From assembly GCA_964017155.1 (NCBI GenBank), contig OZ024865.1, forward strand, positions 34,432,938 through 34,496,937: a stretch of 64,000 nt of DNA. The letters run 5' to 3'. Positions within the stretch are counted from its first letter, which is position 1, and the number at the start of each line of letters is the position of its first letter. Position numbers and translations under genes: made by a program. Origin of the DNA: Oasisia sp. SBJ-2009 (taxonomy: Eukaryota > Annelida > Polychaeta > Sabellida > Siboglinidae). Below the pieces are notes generated by a model that worked only from the letters and a program-made list of their open reading frames with translations, did no database searches and was not told the DNA's origin. Shown piece after piece: positions 11,434-23,400 of this stretch.

Positions 11434-14400
11434 ATGGAAAATACTGCGGATGTAAGTAACTGGGGGCGATAGAATATATATTAAGATATACATAAGAGTT
11501 TCATCTTTTGCTTAGACTCTTACCAGCTATTATCATGTCATGTTAACATAATTGAGAATGCATTTAAAACTCTATGACTCACTGCGTTTTCTTCCTCTTT
11601 TCCTTGTTGGCTAAATGACAACATGTGGCTGTGATGTGTTGTCACTATGAAATAAGTGAACCCACTGCCACGTTGACCCATTGGCAGTGCAAGCCAACGA
11701 ACATGTGAATGTTGCAGTCAGAACGAGTTGTCAAATGGGTAAAACCGCCAGTTGAACAAAATTTATCCAGAGGCCAATGTCAACTTTGACTTTGTTAGAG
11801 TTGCAGCCGTACTTACAATGTCAGTTGCTAGTGCAACTGTGCCAAAATGTGTTGGGTAATTCTCTGAGTCTGATGCTGAACTCACTTGGGCGACTGTTTC
11901 ACTGCACATACATTTAATTCACCATTTAATGTCTCAATAAAATAGTTTTTAAACTAATATTATAACTCTAATTATTTTCAGGGCCAAAACAAATTCCAAG
12001 ACTTATTGAGTGCAGCACTGAGCGAGTCTGGATTGGGTGATGATCTAAACGATGCAGCAGCTGATCATCTGCAGAATGACATTGTAAATATCCCGTCAAA
12101 CGTCCATGCACCAACTATTGGGGCGGTGTCATATGTTCCAGTACACACTGTTGTCCAGGCACCCCAAACAGTAATCACCAGAGTTCAGCCAGGAAATATA
12201 CCATGCTCTGTTGTTCGAGTTCCTACAGCCACCACCAGGGTGCGCACCGTTACAGCGAACTCAACAAATGCGGGGGTGAAGCGTATCATTGTGCGGGCAG
12301 TGGTACCACAATCATTGGCGGGGCGGAGATTCAGCGTGCCCGTGTCTGGTCAAATGGTTAACATTGCCCGCTCGACGGCTGGTACCCAGGGGCTTCCTGG
12401 GAATATTCGTGTTATTCGCATTCCAGTATCATCGGGGTCAAAAGTCGTTACACTGCCACTGTCCACAAAATCTGGCGGGAAAATAGTCCTGCCAGCATCT
12501 GCCTTATCGGGGCAGATGACTGGTGCTCCAAAGATTGTGACCTTTGGCTCAGCAACAAATAGTGGTGTGCCGAATCGAGGGGTGCCAGTCAATATTTCCA
12601 ATGCTGTGACATCGACGGGTAAAAGTGCAATGACACAGGTGTTGCTACCACAGGGCAGTGTACCGGTGTCACTGCGGAATGTTACCGCGGGGACACATAA
12701 TCACATCGCCTTGGTGACGCAGGCATCTGGCGTGTCCAGCATTATACGTTTGGTTAGTGCAAGTGCATCTGGTACCATGCAGAGCAGTGCAGATGTGGTG
12801 CAGAGGACGGTGTCCGTTGCCATGCCAACCACCGTCCTTTCCGTGGCACCATCGTCCGCAACATCTTCATCAGTCCAGCAAGTGGTACGGGTGACTAGTC
12901 AACCTCGGACACAACAACAACAACAACAAAAGGTAGCTTTGACAAACGTCGGAAATTCGGCAATTGTTGGTGTACATAGTGCAGCTAGTGTCGCTGGATT
13001 TAATGCACCCATTACATCAAGACTGGTGGCTACGAACACAACGGCTAATGTGGTGTCTGTGACAAGTTCATCCACCAAGATCGGACAATCCAGTAGTGAC
13101 GTTGTTAACTTTGACAAAACTGACGGTGGTAGCGACAATTCAAGTGCAGTCCAGGTTACAGGTGTTGCTACCACCGCGTTGACTAGTGCTAGTGTGACCC
13201 ATGCAAGTGCTGCCCCTCCCAGCACAGATCCTCCCGCCACCGTCGTGGTTGACGGGGATGTTAACCCGACAGTCACAGTCAGCAGTTGTGAAGCCACTGC
13301 AGTCACATCCGCTGACAGTGTCGTCCACAGCGAAGATGTGACAATGGAGGAGGCGGCCAGTAGCACAGTGGAGGACAAAACAGGAACAAACACCAGAGAC
13401 CATGAAGAGAAAGCAATTGAGGTAGGACTGGCCACATTATGGCATAATCATGCGCTGTATTTTATCATGTCAAAGTGTGAATGTGTAGGTTGTATGACGA
13501 AGTAACTTAGAACGTGTCGGGTAAATAGTATAATACAAGTTAAAAAAATTACTTGGAAAATTGAAGATAATTGAATTGAAAGAAATTGAATAAAAGGAAT
13601 TGCCATGAATTGGAGCAGGAATTGCAGTTGATTGAATGGAACTGCCCCCAGCCCTGGCTAGCAGAATGTAATAAAATAAATAATGAAGTTTGATCTTTTC
13701 AGAGTACATCAGAGGGAATATCAATGGACTTTGGCTCGTGTGATGCTGACCTGTTTTCACAGGCCTTGATGCAGCTGACAGATACAAATGCAAAGGTAAG
13801 TTCTGAACATATGTGCTGTGCAATAAAATATACACTACATCCAATTTATCCAAATTAATTTGAAGTTTATTTTGAATTAAATATGTAACATCAAACAACC
13901 CAAAAACAAATCTACTGCAATCAAGCATTAAATATTAAACTATGTTAATAATATTAAAATTGACTTCTTTTGCACCAATATATATCCTCGAAGATCAAGC
14001 TCAGTGGCGCGACAAAACCAAGGGATTAAGCAAACTCGTAATCGAAAACAATGCGTGAGTCGTCAGTGGATGGATGTTAAATGCGACTGGCAAATATTTC
14101 TCCGGCATAAAGCCCTCACTGGTGCAAGGGGTCTATGAATGTGTTTAGGCTTGCTGGTGTCATTTTATTTTTGTTTTACCAACTAATGGAAATAAATTTA
14201 CCAGTTTAATGCATAAATTTGCCTAATAGGTCTCTTCAGCAGTTGGTGTTTATAAGATGTCATGAGCTCTTGTGAAGTTATGATAGATGCAAATCGTGAC
14301 TGATGTAAATTGTAAGTAGTTGAATAAGGTTAACATAGACACAACAAATTGCTGAAATAACTGAGTGCTTATGCACTATACAAGTGCATGCTTTATGCCT

Positions 14401-17400
14401 TTATCAATTATATAAACTTGAGAGCAACATATTTTTTATTAATTTTAATATGTATTTATTAATATATGTAAATTATTGTTATACAGTGTTTCCCTAGGGT
14501 AATATGATGAGCGAGGTGGTATGGCAAAATATGATGGCCTGGGAGCTATGTTAAAAACTAGCTTCCAAATGGTACATTATAAAGTGTGTTTTAGCCTATT
14601 CCCTGGCATGTAGTGGGGAAAGAAATTACAAGTTATCATGTAACCGTGTTTGTAGTTTGTAGCATTAATCACAAAATATGTGGTCAGCATGGACACAGGA
14701 AATATGTAAGTAGGGCAATTTTGGGTGAGGTGACGAAAAAAACAACGAGGTGGCCCACCTCAGACATCATAATAGCAGGGGAAACACTTATATATTATTT
14801 TTAGATTTATTTTATTTTGTGCTGTTTATCATAAAACGTGCTTGTTTGGCAGGCGGCTGAGTTTGAAGCCGAGATGAAAGCAAAGAACACGGCCACAACG
14901 ACTGCAGCCAAGACCACACCTGCCCGCAGTGTGGTGGCAGCACCGAAGCCTACTATGCAAAGCGTCCAGTCGAGTCATCCTACGATTGGACAGATCACTG
15001 CCGCCCCTGCGTCCACGACTGTACGTGTGATCCCAGCATGCCCTGGGACACAGCCATCGATGAATGCGGGCACGCATATGGTCAACTTATCCCAGTCCCT
15101 CCTTCGACAGACAACCTACCCCTTGACCCCAGGGTCAGTCCAGGGGTCAGCGACCCCCCAGGGTAACGTCATACGAATCAGCATGCCGAAATCGAGCATC
15201 GGCGGCGCGACGAGAAGTATCGTGATTCCGAGTGGGTTGCTAGGCAACGCCATGGTGCGCATGCAGCAGCCCCAGGGTATTGTGGGAATGCAGCAGATTC
15301 GACTGCCAGTGCGTGGCCAAGCTGTGTACAGCACCAGTGGCGGTGTTCGTCAGCAGGCGTTTGTCGGCCAATCGCAGAGGAACGTCGTGTACACCACCAA
15401 GGTGTTACCAAGCGGAATGGTGCAGCCGCTGGCGACGGCTCGGTATGGCATTCCACCAGGTGGCGCCGGTGTACGAACCACGATGCTGTCGATGGGTCAG
15501 AAGCTGTTTCCGGCCGGAACGACGGTGATGGTGAACTCGCGGAGTCGCTCCAACTCGCCGGCTCCGGTGGTTTACGGGAGCGCCGATGGAGCGTCGCTAA
15601 GCAACGGCATGATCAAGGCGAAGTTGACCGACAGGGACGTGTCGCGACTGTGGGTCAACGAGGACTTGAAGCTGAAGAAGATGAACGTGTTCAATGTGGG
15701 TGTCTTGTGTCAACATCTATAGAGAACTAAACATGTTAGTTGACTCTAATATTAATAATAATACAGTTTTTATATAGCGCTAATTCCCGCATGGCGGATC
15801 GATGCGCTGCACAAGAAATATACTAAATGTATATTAATAAATAGAAATGTAAATTATTATAAATCATATTAATTTTTTGGTTTTAAGGTCTACGTTTGTA
15901 TGTAGATTATATAAATTAATAAAAAATAAATTAAACACTGCCTGTAAGATGTACTAAAATCTGGTATGTAAATTATATAAATTAATTTAAAATTAAAACC
16001 TTTACTAAAATTCTGTACATAAATATATATATATATATAAATATATTATATATATATATATATCTATAAATTATTCTAAAGCAGTGTTCAGTAGTTTCTG
16101 ATTGTACAAATTGCAAGTGCCACACTATGAAAATTATTATTATGGCTATTTTATTCATCAGTATCATTTGCAAAAATGTTGACATTTGTTTTTTGATAAA
16201 CAGTGAGTTTGATTGTTTTTATATGAACGTGTTATTGTCTTACAAGTAGCTGACATACATCATTTATTACAGGGGTTTCAAAAATATTGAAATAATATGC
16301 ATTGCTAAAATATAATAATAATAATAAAGCTTTATTGCCATTTCATATTAAATTGGAATGTAGTCTGGCGCACATAGTGCCTATATATACACAATAAAAT
16401 GAAATATGGCAAATAAATATAAAATATACAGTGTACATAATATTTATGTTCTTTAAAATAAAAAATAAATTATTTTGATCTAATAAATAAATAACATCTC
16501 GGATATCTTTTTTTTAATAATAGATTATCTATTTAAAAATAATTGTGTTGAGCTAAGAAATATATATATATAAATGTCCTTTACAATTATATATGATCTT
16601 CTAAAAATATTATTTTAAGTTAGTATTTTAAATAAATAAATATTATAACACGTCTAAAATGTCATTTAAAATTATATTTATTGGATATATCTTGTGAAAC
16701 AACCGAAATAAGCCACTACTGTTAAATAGGATGATGTTATGTTGCCTGTGAAATATGTCATGTAGTAATTTTAACAATACTGAAGTAACTGTATAAATAA
16801 CTTAACTATGGTGTAAGATGTGTCGTTGTTTGTAGCCGGTGGAGGCAGGACAGATGGGCTACATGTATGATGTGGAGGAGGAGGTGGAGGAGGCGGAGGA
16901 GGAGGAGCTGGGACACACGGAGACCTACGCCAACTACATGCCCGCCAAGTGTACGTCTCCCTCTTCTCCCAAATATTCATATATCGGCCTCGTGGGTGTT
17001 AAAAGTTGTGAACGTTTGTTTTGTACGAATCTGGAATCCAGTGATTGCATCCTTTTATTTGTTTAATATTTTTTTTACATTTTTGTAAGTTTTGTATTGT
17101 TAAAATGAAGCAAATGTTATAAGAGTGATGTTTTGAGAAATTGTGTTTTTAAATTGCGATATGTGCAAAATCGTTGTCCCATTCAGCCATGCTTCAAGTA
17201 TTTTATTAATGTTTTGGTTATTTTTTTGAGAAAATCAACCAGAATTTAACATTGATAATATAACAATTATGTATTTCTGTTAAATTGACAACATTTATTC
17301 ATGACATTGGCAGCTATTTTAGCTCAGTTATAATGACTCCAGCGGACAGTAGAATGTCAGATGTCTTAATATCAGTTGACGTGTACGTTGTCATGACGAT

Positions 17401-20400
17401 TGATTCTCTCTGATAGTGAAACTAGGCCAGCGTCATCCCGACCCAGTTGTGGAGACGAGCTCGTTGTCGAGCGTGGAGCCGTCCAACATCTGGTACCACC
17501 TGTCTATCCCCGAGTCCACCATCGACTACGGCTACCTGTCCGCCCTACAGCTGGAGGCAGTCGTCTACACCTGTCAGAAGCACCAGGTGTTTCTCCCCAG
17601 CGGAGACAGGGCGGGCTTCCTCATTGGTTAGTACTTTATCTTTCTCCCAGATACTGGACGGGGCCCTTTGCAGGGCATTTAAAGTCCAACGAGAATTTGT
17701 AAGTCCATTACAGATTACACATTTACCCCTGTGTGTGATCTTTTACTTCCCCTGGCATAGACACCAAGTAGAAGGGACCACCAGCTTTTAGTGTCTCTTC
17801 CGAAAGACACAGGCAAATGTGAGGTGAACAACACTGCCTAAGTTTCGAAATGGCGGTAGGTGGGATTGAACCACCGTCCCCTCGATTGACAGTCCGGCGC
17901 TCTACCGCGTGACCACCACTCCCCATTTACTCGTGATTTAACAGTAACCTGTTATTATTCAACTTGGACCTGTTATTATTGTTGTCTGCGATTCAAGAGG
18001 GAAATGTTAATATTTTTGTTTGCGATTCATGGAGGGACAGGCTATTATTTTGTCTGTGATCCAGAACAACCCTGTTATTATTTATGACTGTTTCATGGAG
18101 GGGCTTGCTATTAATTTTGTCTGTGATTCAAGAGGGACCTATATTATTTTGAGTCTCATCCAAGAGTGATTTGTTGTTATTTTTTATCAACCAGTTTTCC
18201 ATTGATAACAGACAGTAAACTTGGTATTCATACATATATGCATGTTTAATTGTTATTATTATTTGGAAGTTGTTAGTATTTTTAAAACAAGGATTGAATT
18301 CTTTTGAAAAAGTAATTTTAGAAAGTACCGTTCCCGTTGGCTAGCAAAACCAAATATGTAATTGTTCAGTTTTTTATGTAATTGCTCAAGTATTGTTATA
18401 TAAACAATAGAGTGTCATTTTATATGGTTATTTGTTATAAAGCAACTGAATGCACCCTGATGTGAATTTGACAAAATGTTAGAAGAATGTGGCTACCCTC
18501 TTAATGACTGAAGGACATATTTCAGGTGACGGAGCCGGTGTAGGCAAAGGTCGAACTATTGCTGGGATCATCTACGAGAACTACCTCCAGGGCAGGAAAC
18601 GTTCCCTCTGGTGGGTTCATGGGTCATTGACGCAGCATGGTTGCCCTAAAAATACTATCCACAATACATATCTCGTGTTGTAATAATTTAGCAAATAGTC
18701 GAACCTGTCTAGCATCTGTGGACTTGTTTGTAAAATATGTTATTTTACTATGAACTATTCATACAATCATTTTATATACAATATACGTTCATTTCATATA
18801 CGTTCATGCATTGTTTGTCGAGATATCCAAATTTTAATGCAAGCAACACCATAATTCACAGCTGGCTGACGTCTCAAATTGTCTGCCCACAACAGGGTGT
18901 AAAATAAGAAGGCTGAGTTAAAGAAAAATGTAAAGGTATAGCTTTATAAACTATGATATTTCTTGAGGTGCTAACTGTGAATCTAGTGATGTACTGTAAT
19001 GTGAAATAATATAATATATAATAATAACTTTATTGTCCAATTCATAGAGTGGAAATACACTTTTGCATTTTGGAGGTATTATTATTAAGTCACATAGTAA
19101 TGCATGTATACAATAAAATCAAGCATGTAAATATGTAAACAGTAGCTAAAAATATATATGAAATATATTGGAATAAATAAATATGCTAAAACAAAATAAA
19201 AATAAGATTAATTAAGTAATTAATAAAGATGATAAAACAACATTGCATTGGCAGCGGTAGAGACTGTGGTGGGTCAACGATTATTTTTGTGTGGCTGATT
19301 CAGATACTTGATGGAGGAAGAAATGAAGGATATAGGGCTCGCTGGGTTTTTACTGTTGGCACTCTGTACCTCCTTCCAGAGGGGAGAAGGTCATAATGGT
19401 CGTGTAAGAAGTGGGTAGGGTCAGATCAGATTTTGGTTACCATTTGCAGTACAATTGCTCCAGACTAAAGTTGGTGTTGTTGTTTGTGTGGCAGGTTGAG
19501 TGTGTCGAATGACCGACTAAAGTTGGTGTTGTTGTTTGTGTGGCAGGTTGAGTGTGTCGAATGACCTGAGACTAAAGTTGGTGTTGTTGTTTGTGTGGCA
19601 GGTTGAGTGTGTCGAATGACCTGAGACTAAAGTTGGTGTTGTTGTTTGTGTGGCAGGTTGAGCGTGTCGAATGACCTGAGACTAAAGTTGGTGTTGTTGT
19701 TTGTGTGGCAGGTTGAGTGTGTCGAATGACCTGAGACTAAAGTTGGTGTTGTTGTTTGTGTGGCAGGTTGAGTGTGTCGAATGACCTGAGACTAAAGTTG
19801 GTGTTGTTGTTTGTGTGGCAGGTTGAGTGTGTCGAATGACCTGAGACTAAAGTTGGTGTTGTTGTTTGTGTGGCAGGTTGAGTGTGTCGAATGACCTGAG
19901 ACTAAAGTTGGTGTTGTTGTTTGTGTGGCAGGTTGAGTGTGTCGAATGACCTGAGACTAAAGTTGGTGTTGTTGTTTGTGTGGCAGGTTGAGTGTGTCGA
20001 ATGACCGACTAAAGTTGGTGTTGTTGTTTGTGTGGCAGGTTGAGTGTGTCGAATGACCTGAGACTAAAGTTGGTGTTGTTGTTTGTGTGGCAGGTTGAGT
20101 GTGTCGAATGACCTGAGACTAAAGTTGGTGTTGTTGTTTGTGTGGCAGGTTGAGCATGTCGAATGACCTGAGACTAAAGTTGGTGTTGTTGTTTGTGTGG
20201 CAGGTTGAGTGTGTCGAATGACCTGAGACTAAAGTTGGTGTTGTTGTTTGTGTGGCAGGTTGAGTGTGTCGAATGACCTGAGACTAAAGTTGGTGTTGTT
20301 GTTTGTGTGGCAGGTTGAGTGTGTCGAATGACCTGAGACTAAAGTTGGTGTTGTTGTTTGTGTGGCAGGTTGAGTGTGTCGAATGACCTGAGACTAAAGT

Positions 20401-23400
20401 TGGTGTTGTTGTTTGTGTGGCAGGTTGAGTGTGTCGAATGACCTGAGACTAAAGTTGGTGTTGTTGTTTGTGTGGCAGGTTGAGTGTGTCGAATGACCTG
20501 AGACTAAAGTTGGTGTTGTTGTTTGTGTGGCAGGTTGAGTGTGTCGAATGACCTGAGGGTGGACGCAGAGAGAGACCTGCGTGACATTGGCGCGGGCAAG
20601 ATCGAGGTCTACCCACTCAACAAGGTATGGTTTTATCATAAGAAGTGGAATGGCAAACTTGCTGAAGTCTGACAATGTTTGAGAACATGTTTACTTCCCG
20701 TTTGTATGTGCGGTTGAACCTTGTTTACCTATAAAAAACATTATCACATTTTTAGAAGGTGACAGTTAACAGATGTCTGTGATTTGTAGTTGTTGATTGT
20801 TTATGCTTTGGTATAGTTTTCAAGTAATTGTTTAATTAGGGTTTTTTAATCACAATTATACATAATATATATATATATATAATACATTTTTTATGTGAAT
20901 AAAAATAGTATATACCATTCTGAAAATGTTTTAATCAGAACAGGTTTAAAAACAGTTAGCCCACAAAATTTATTTAGACTTGTGTGTTTCCTTCTAGTTC
21001 AAGTATGCGAAGATCTCATCCCACATAAACAACAGTGTCAAGAAGGGTGTCATCTTTGCCACGTATTCGTCTCTCATTGGAGAGAGCCAGTCGGGAGGGA
21101 AGTACAGGACACGCTTCAAGCAGCTGCTGCACTGGATGGGCAAGGAGTTTGATGGAGTCGTATCCTTCCTTGGTGTTTGCTGTTTTTTGTGGGGTGGATG
21201 GGATGGAGTAATGAGTAGAATTCAAACCCTGACTTCGATTTGGAATTGGGGAGCGGTGGTTGCGCGGTAGAGCGCCGGACTGTCAGTCGAGGGGACGGTG
21301 GTTCAATCCCACCTACCGCCGTTTCAAAACTTAGGCAATTTCGTTCACCCCACATTTGCCTGTGTCTTTCTAAAAGACACTAAAAGCCGGTGGTCCCTTC
21401 TATCTGGTGTCTGTCCCAGGGGAAGTAAAAGACACACACAAGGGGTAAATGTGTAACCTGTAGCGGACTCATTAATTCTCGTTGGACTGTAAACGCCCTG
21501 CAAAGAAAGAAAGAGAAAGAGAAAAAAATGTCAGGTTGCTCTGCTGAAGAAAATTACTATACTGATGTTTTCATTCGTGTTGTCACCAAATATTATGACA
21601 ACAAAATTAACCATTACAATTGGATAATTACGATACTGGGATATAACTAACTTTGGAGGTGCATTTCCATCCTGTGAATTGCGTATGGCAATAAGATTAT
21701 GACCACAACAAAATGTCATTGTCATATTGTAGCTTTGTGTGGTTGCTTTGGAAGTTACCAATGACCAGATCTGTTTTATACAGGCTCATGGTGCAGTTAA
21801 ACATATTAAAATACCATACTTTGTGGTTATTATTGTATTTTTATTTATATTTCAAACTCTAGTTGGTAGGTATGCATTTAGAATTTGACAGTGCTTCTGG
21901 AATTCCTAGGACACACACATTTAAATAATATCCATGAAAGACGTGTTACTATCGTGATCATCTTCCAGCCCACTGTACTGATCCATACAGAAGACACTGA
22001 GCCCCTCGCATTTCTCTACTTGTCATTTGTCCTTGACCAGTGGGTAGGTTGTCTTTGACGAGTGCCATAAAGCCAAGAACCTGTGTCCAGTCGGGTCGTC
22101 CAAGCCGACCAAGACGGGAATGACCGTTCTGGAGCTACAGAAACGCCTGCCCAAAGCCCGCATTGTCTACGCCAGTGCTACAGGTATGTTAGTGGCGCCC
22201 TCTGTGAGTCACACTGTGTATTATTCACAACATTGAGGGATTTCATCAGTTGGCTAATGTCAGCTTTTTTCATATATGTGTTTTGGACTTTGAGAAATGC
22301 ACGATTTTCATGATGTTTTTATTCTGTGTGTACGATAACAATAATTATAGCTGGATGTTGGTTCTTATGCTTGCACATTATTTAAAATGCGTGCAGAGAA
22401 ACTTGTAAAACTTTCCGCCTGTATATTTACATGAAGTAGATGTACCTTGACTTTGCAAGACATCGTCCAACTTGATGTTTTGCTTGTAGGAGCGTCGGAG
22501 CCCAAGAACATGGCCTACATGACCCGACTGGGGTTGTGGGGGCCAGGGACCCCCTTCAGGGAATTCAGTGACTTCATCCAAGCCGTGGAGAAGAGGTCAG
22601 TCTAAGATCGTGATATTTTCTATCCTAAATGTTGTTGTTGTTTTGTTTTTGACTCTTCCATTAGTCCTACTTTACACAGGTGGCAGGACACTCTGTAAAT
22701 GGTATTGAAATATCAATGGTAACTTGTCTGCAAGGAGATGAAATATCAAGTGCTTTAGAGAAACAAACAGAGGTGTTACCTGGCATGTAGAACCTATGTA
22801 ATCGTATCCGCAGCAAAGGCCTGGAATACACTTCCAAACAACATCAGAGCCAGCGCAACAGTCTGTGTCTTCAAGACAGCATTGAAGACACATCTTTTTA
22901 AAGCTTTGAGTGATACATGTGGACTTTCCCTTGGACATGTTCTGGACTGTATACATTTTATGAAACTAACATTTTTTTTAACTATTTTATTAGTATTATT
23001 GTATATACAGCTGTACCTTTTTAGAAACTACTTTACACCGTTTTTATTACTACTATACTGAATGGTAATTATATTACTATTGAAAAGAAATGTTGTCTTA
23101 AGATGTCGCTTTATTGGCATAGTATTGTTTTAACATGATGTTTTATATGTAAAAGTGCCATGAGCGCCACGATACCGGCGCTATACAAATTGCCATTATT
23201 ATTAATCTTCCCCAATACACCCCTTTATTCCTGGTGTCTTGAGGTGAGGTTGACACCAATGCTGGCCGTCAGTGTAGGGTTTCCTCCTCTGTCCATCTCT
23301 GTTCTGATTCCGATGCTACTTCCTCTGCTGGTCTTCACTCTCTCTTACCATTAGCATTATTTCTCCCCTTCGGTACCCTGCCCAAGTCCCGCCAAATCTC

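Larger units (their letters stand above)
11434..16950 (+). other. SBNO1: SBNO1 exons 1-5: extended low-complexity N-terminus
   Basis: Exons are 11434-11451, 11982-13421, 13703-13795, 14853-15695 and 16836-16950. Exon 1 encodes only MENTAD; its ATG is the only start that opens this frame. Exon 2 (480 codons) and exon 4 (281 codons) are rich in Val, Ser, Thr, Ala and Gln, with a six-Gln run coded by CAA repeats near 12910-12929, and look like a disordered activation-type region. Conserved anchors are [13 protein letters not shown] at the start, [14 protein letters not shown] at the end of exon 4 and the acidic stretch leading to [14 protein letters not shown] in exon 5. Introns 1-3 hold no gene; intron 4 has LINE 3' ends. 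Confidence 0.9.

Noticed and set aside
21245..21320. A functional tRNA-Asp gene
   Set aside because: The anticodon stem is poorly paired and the same head is attached to a shared 200-bp body in a second copy, so it is a SINE.
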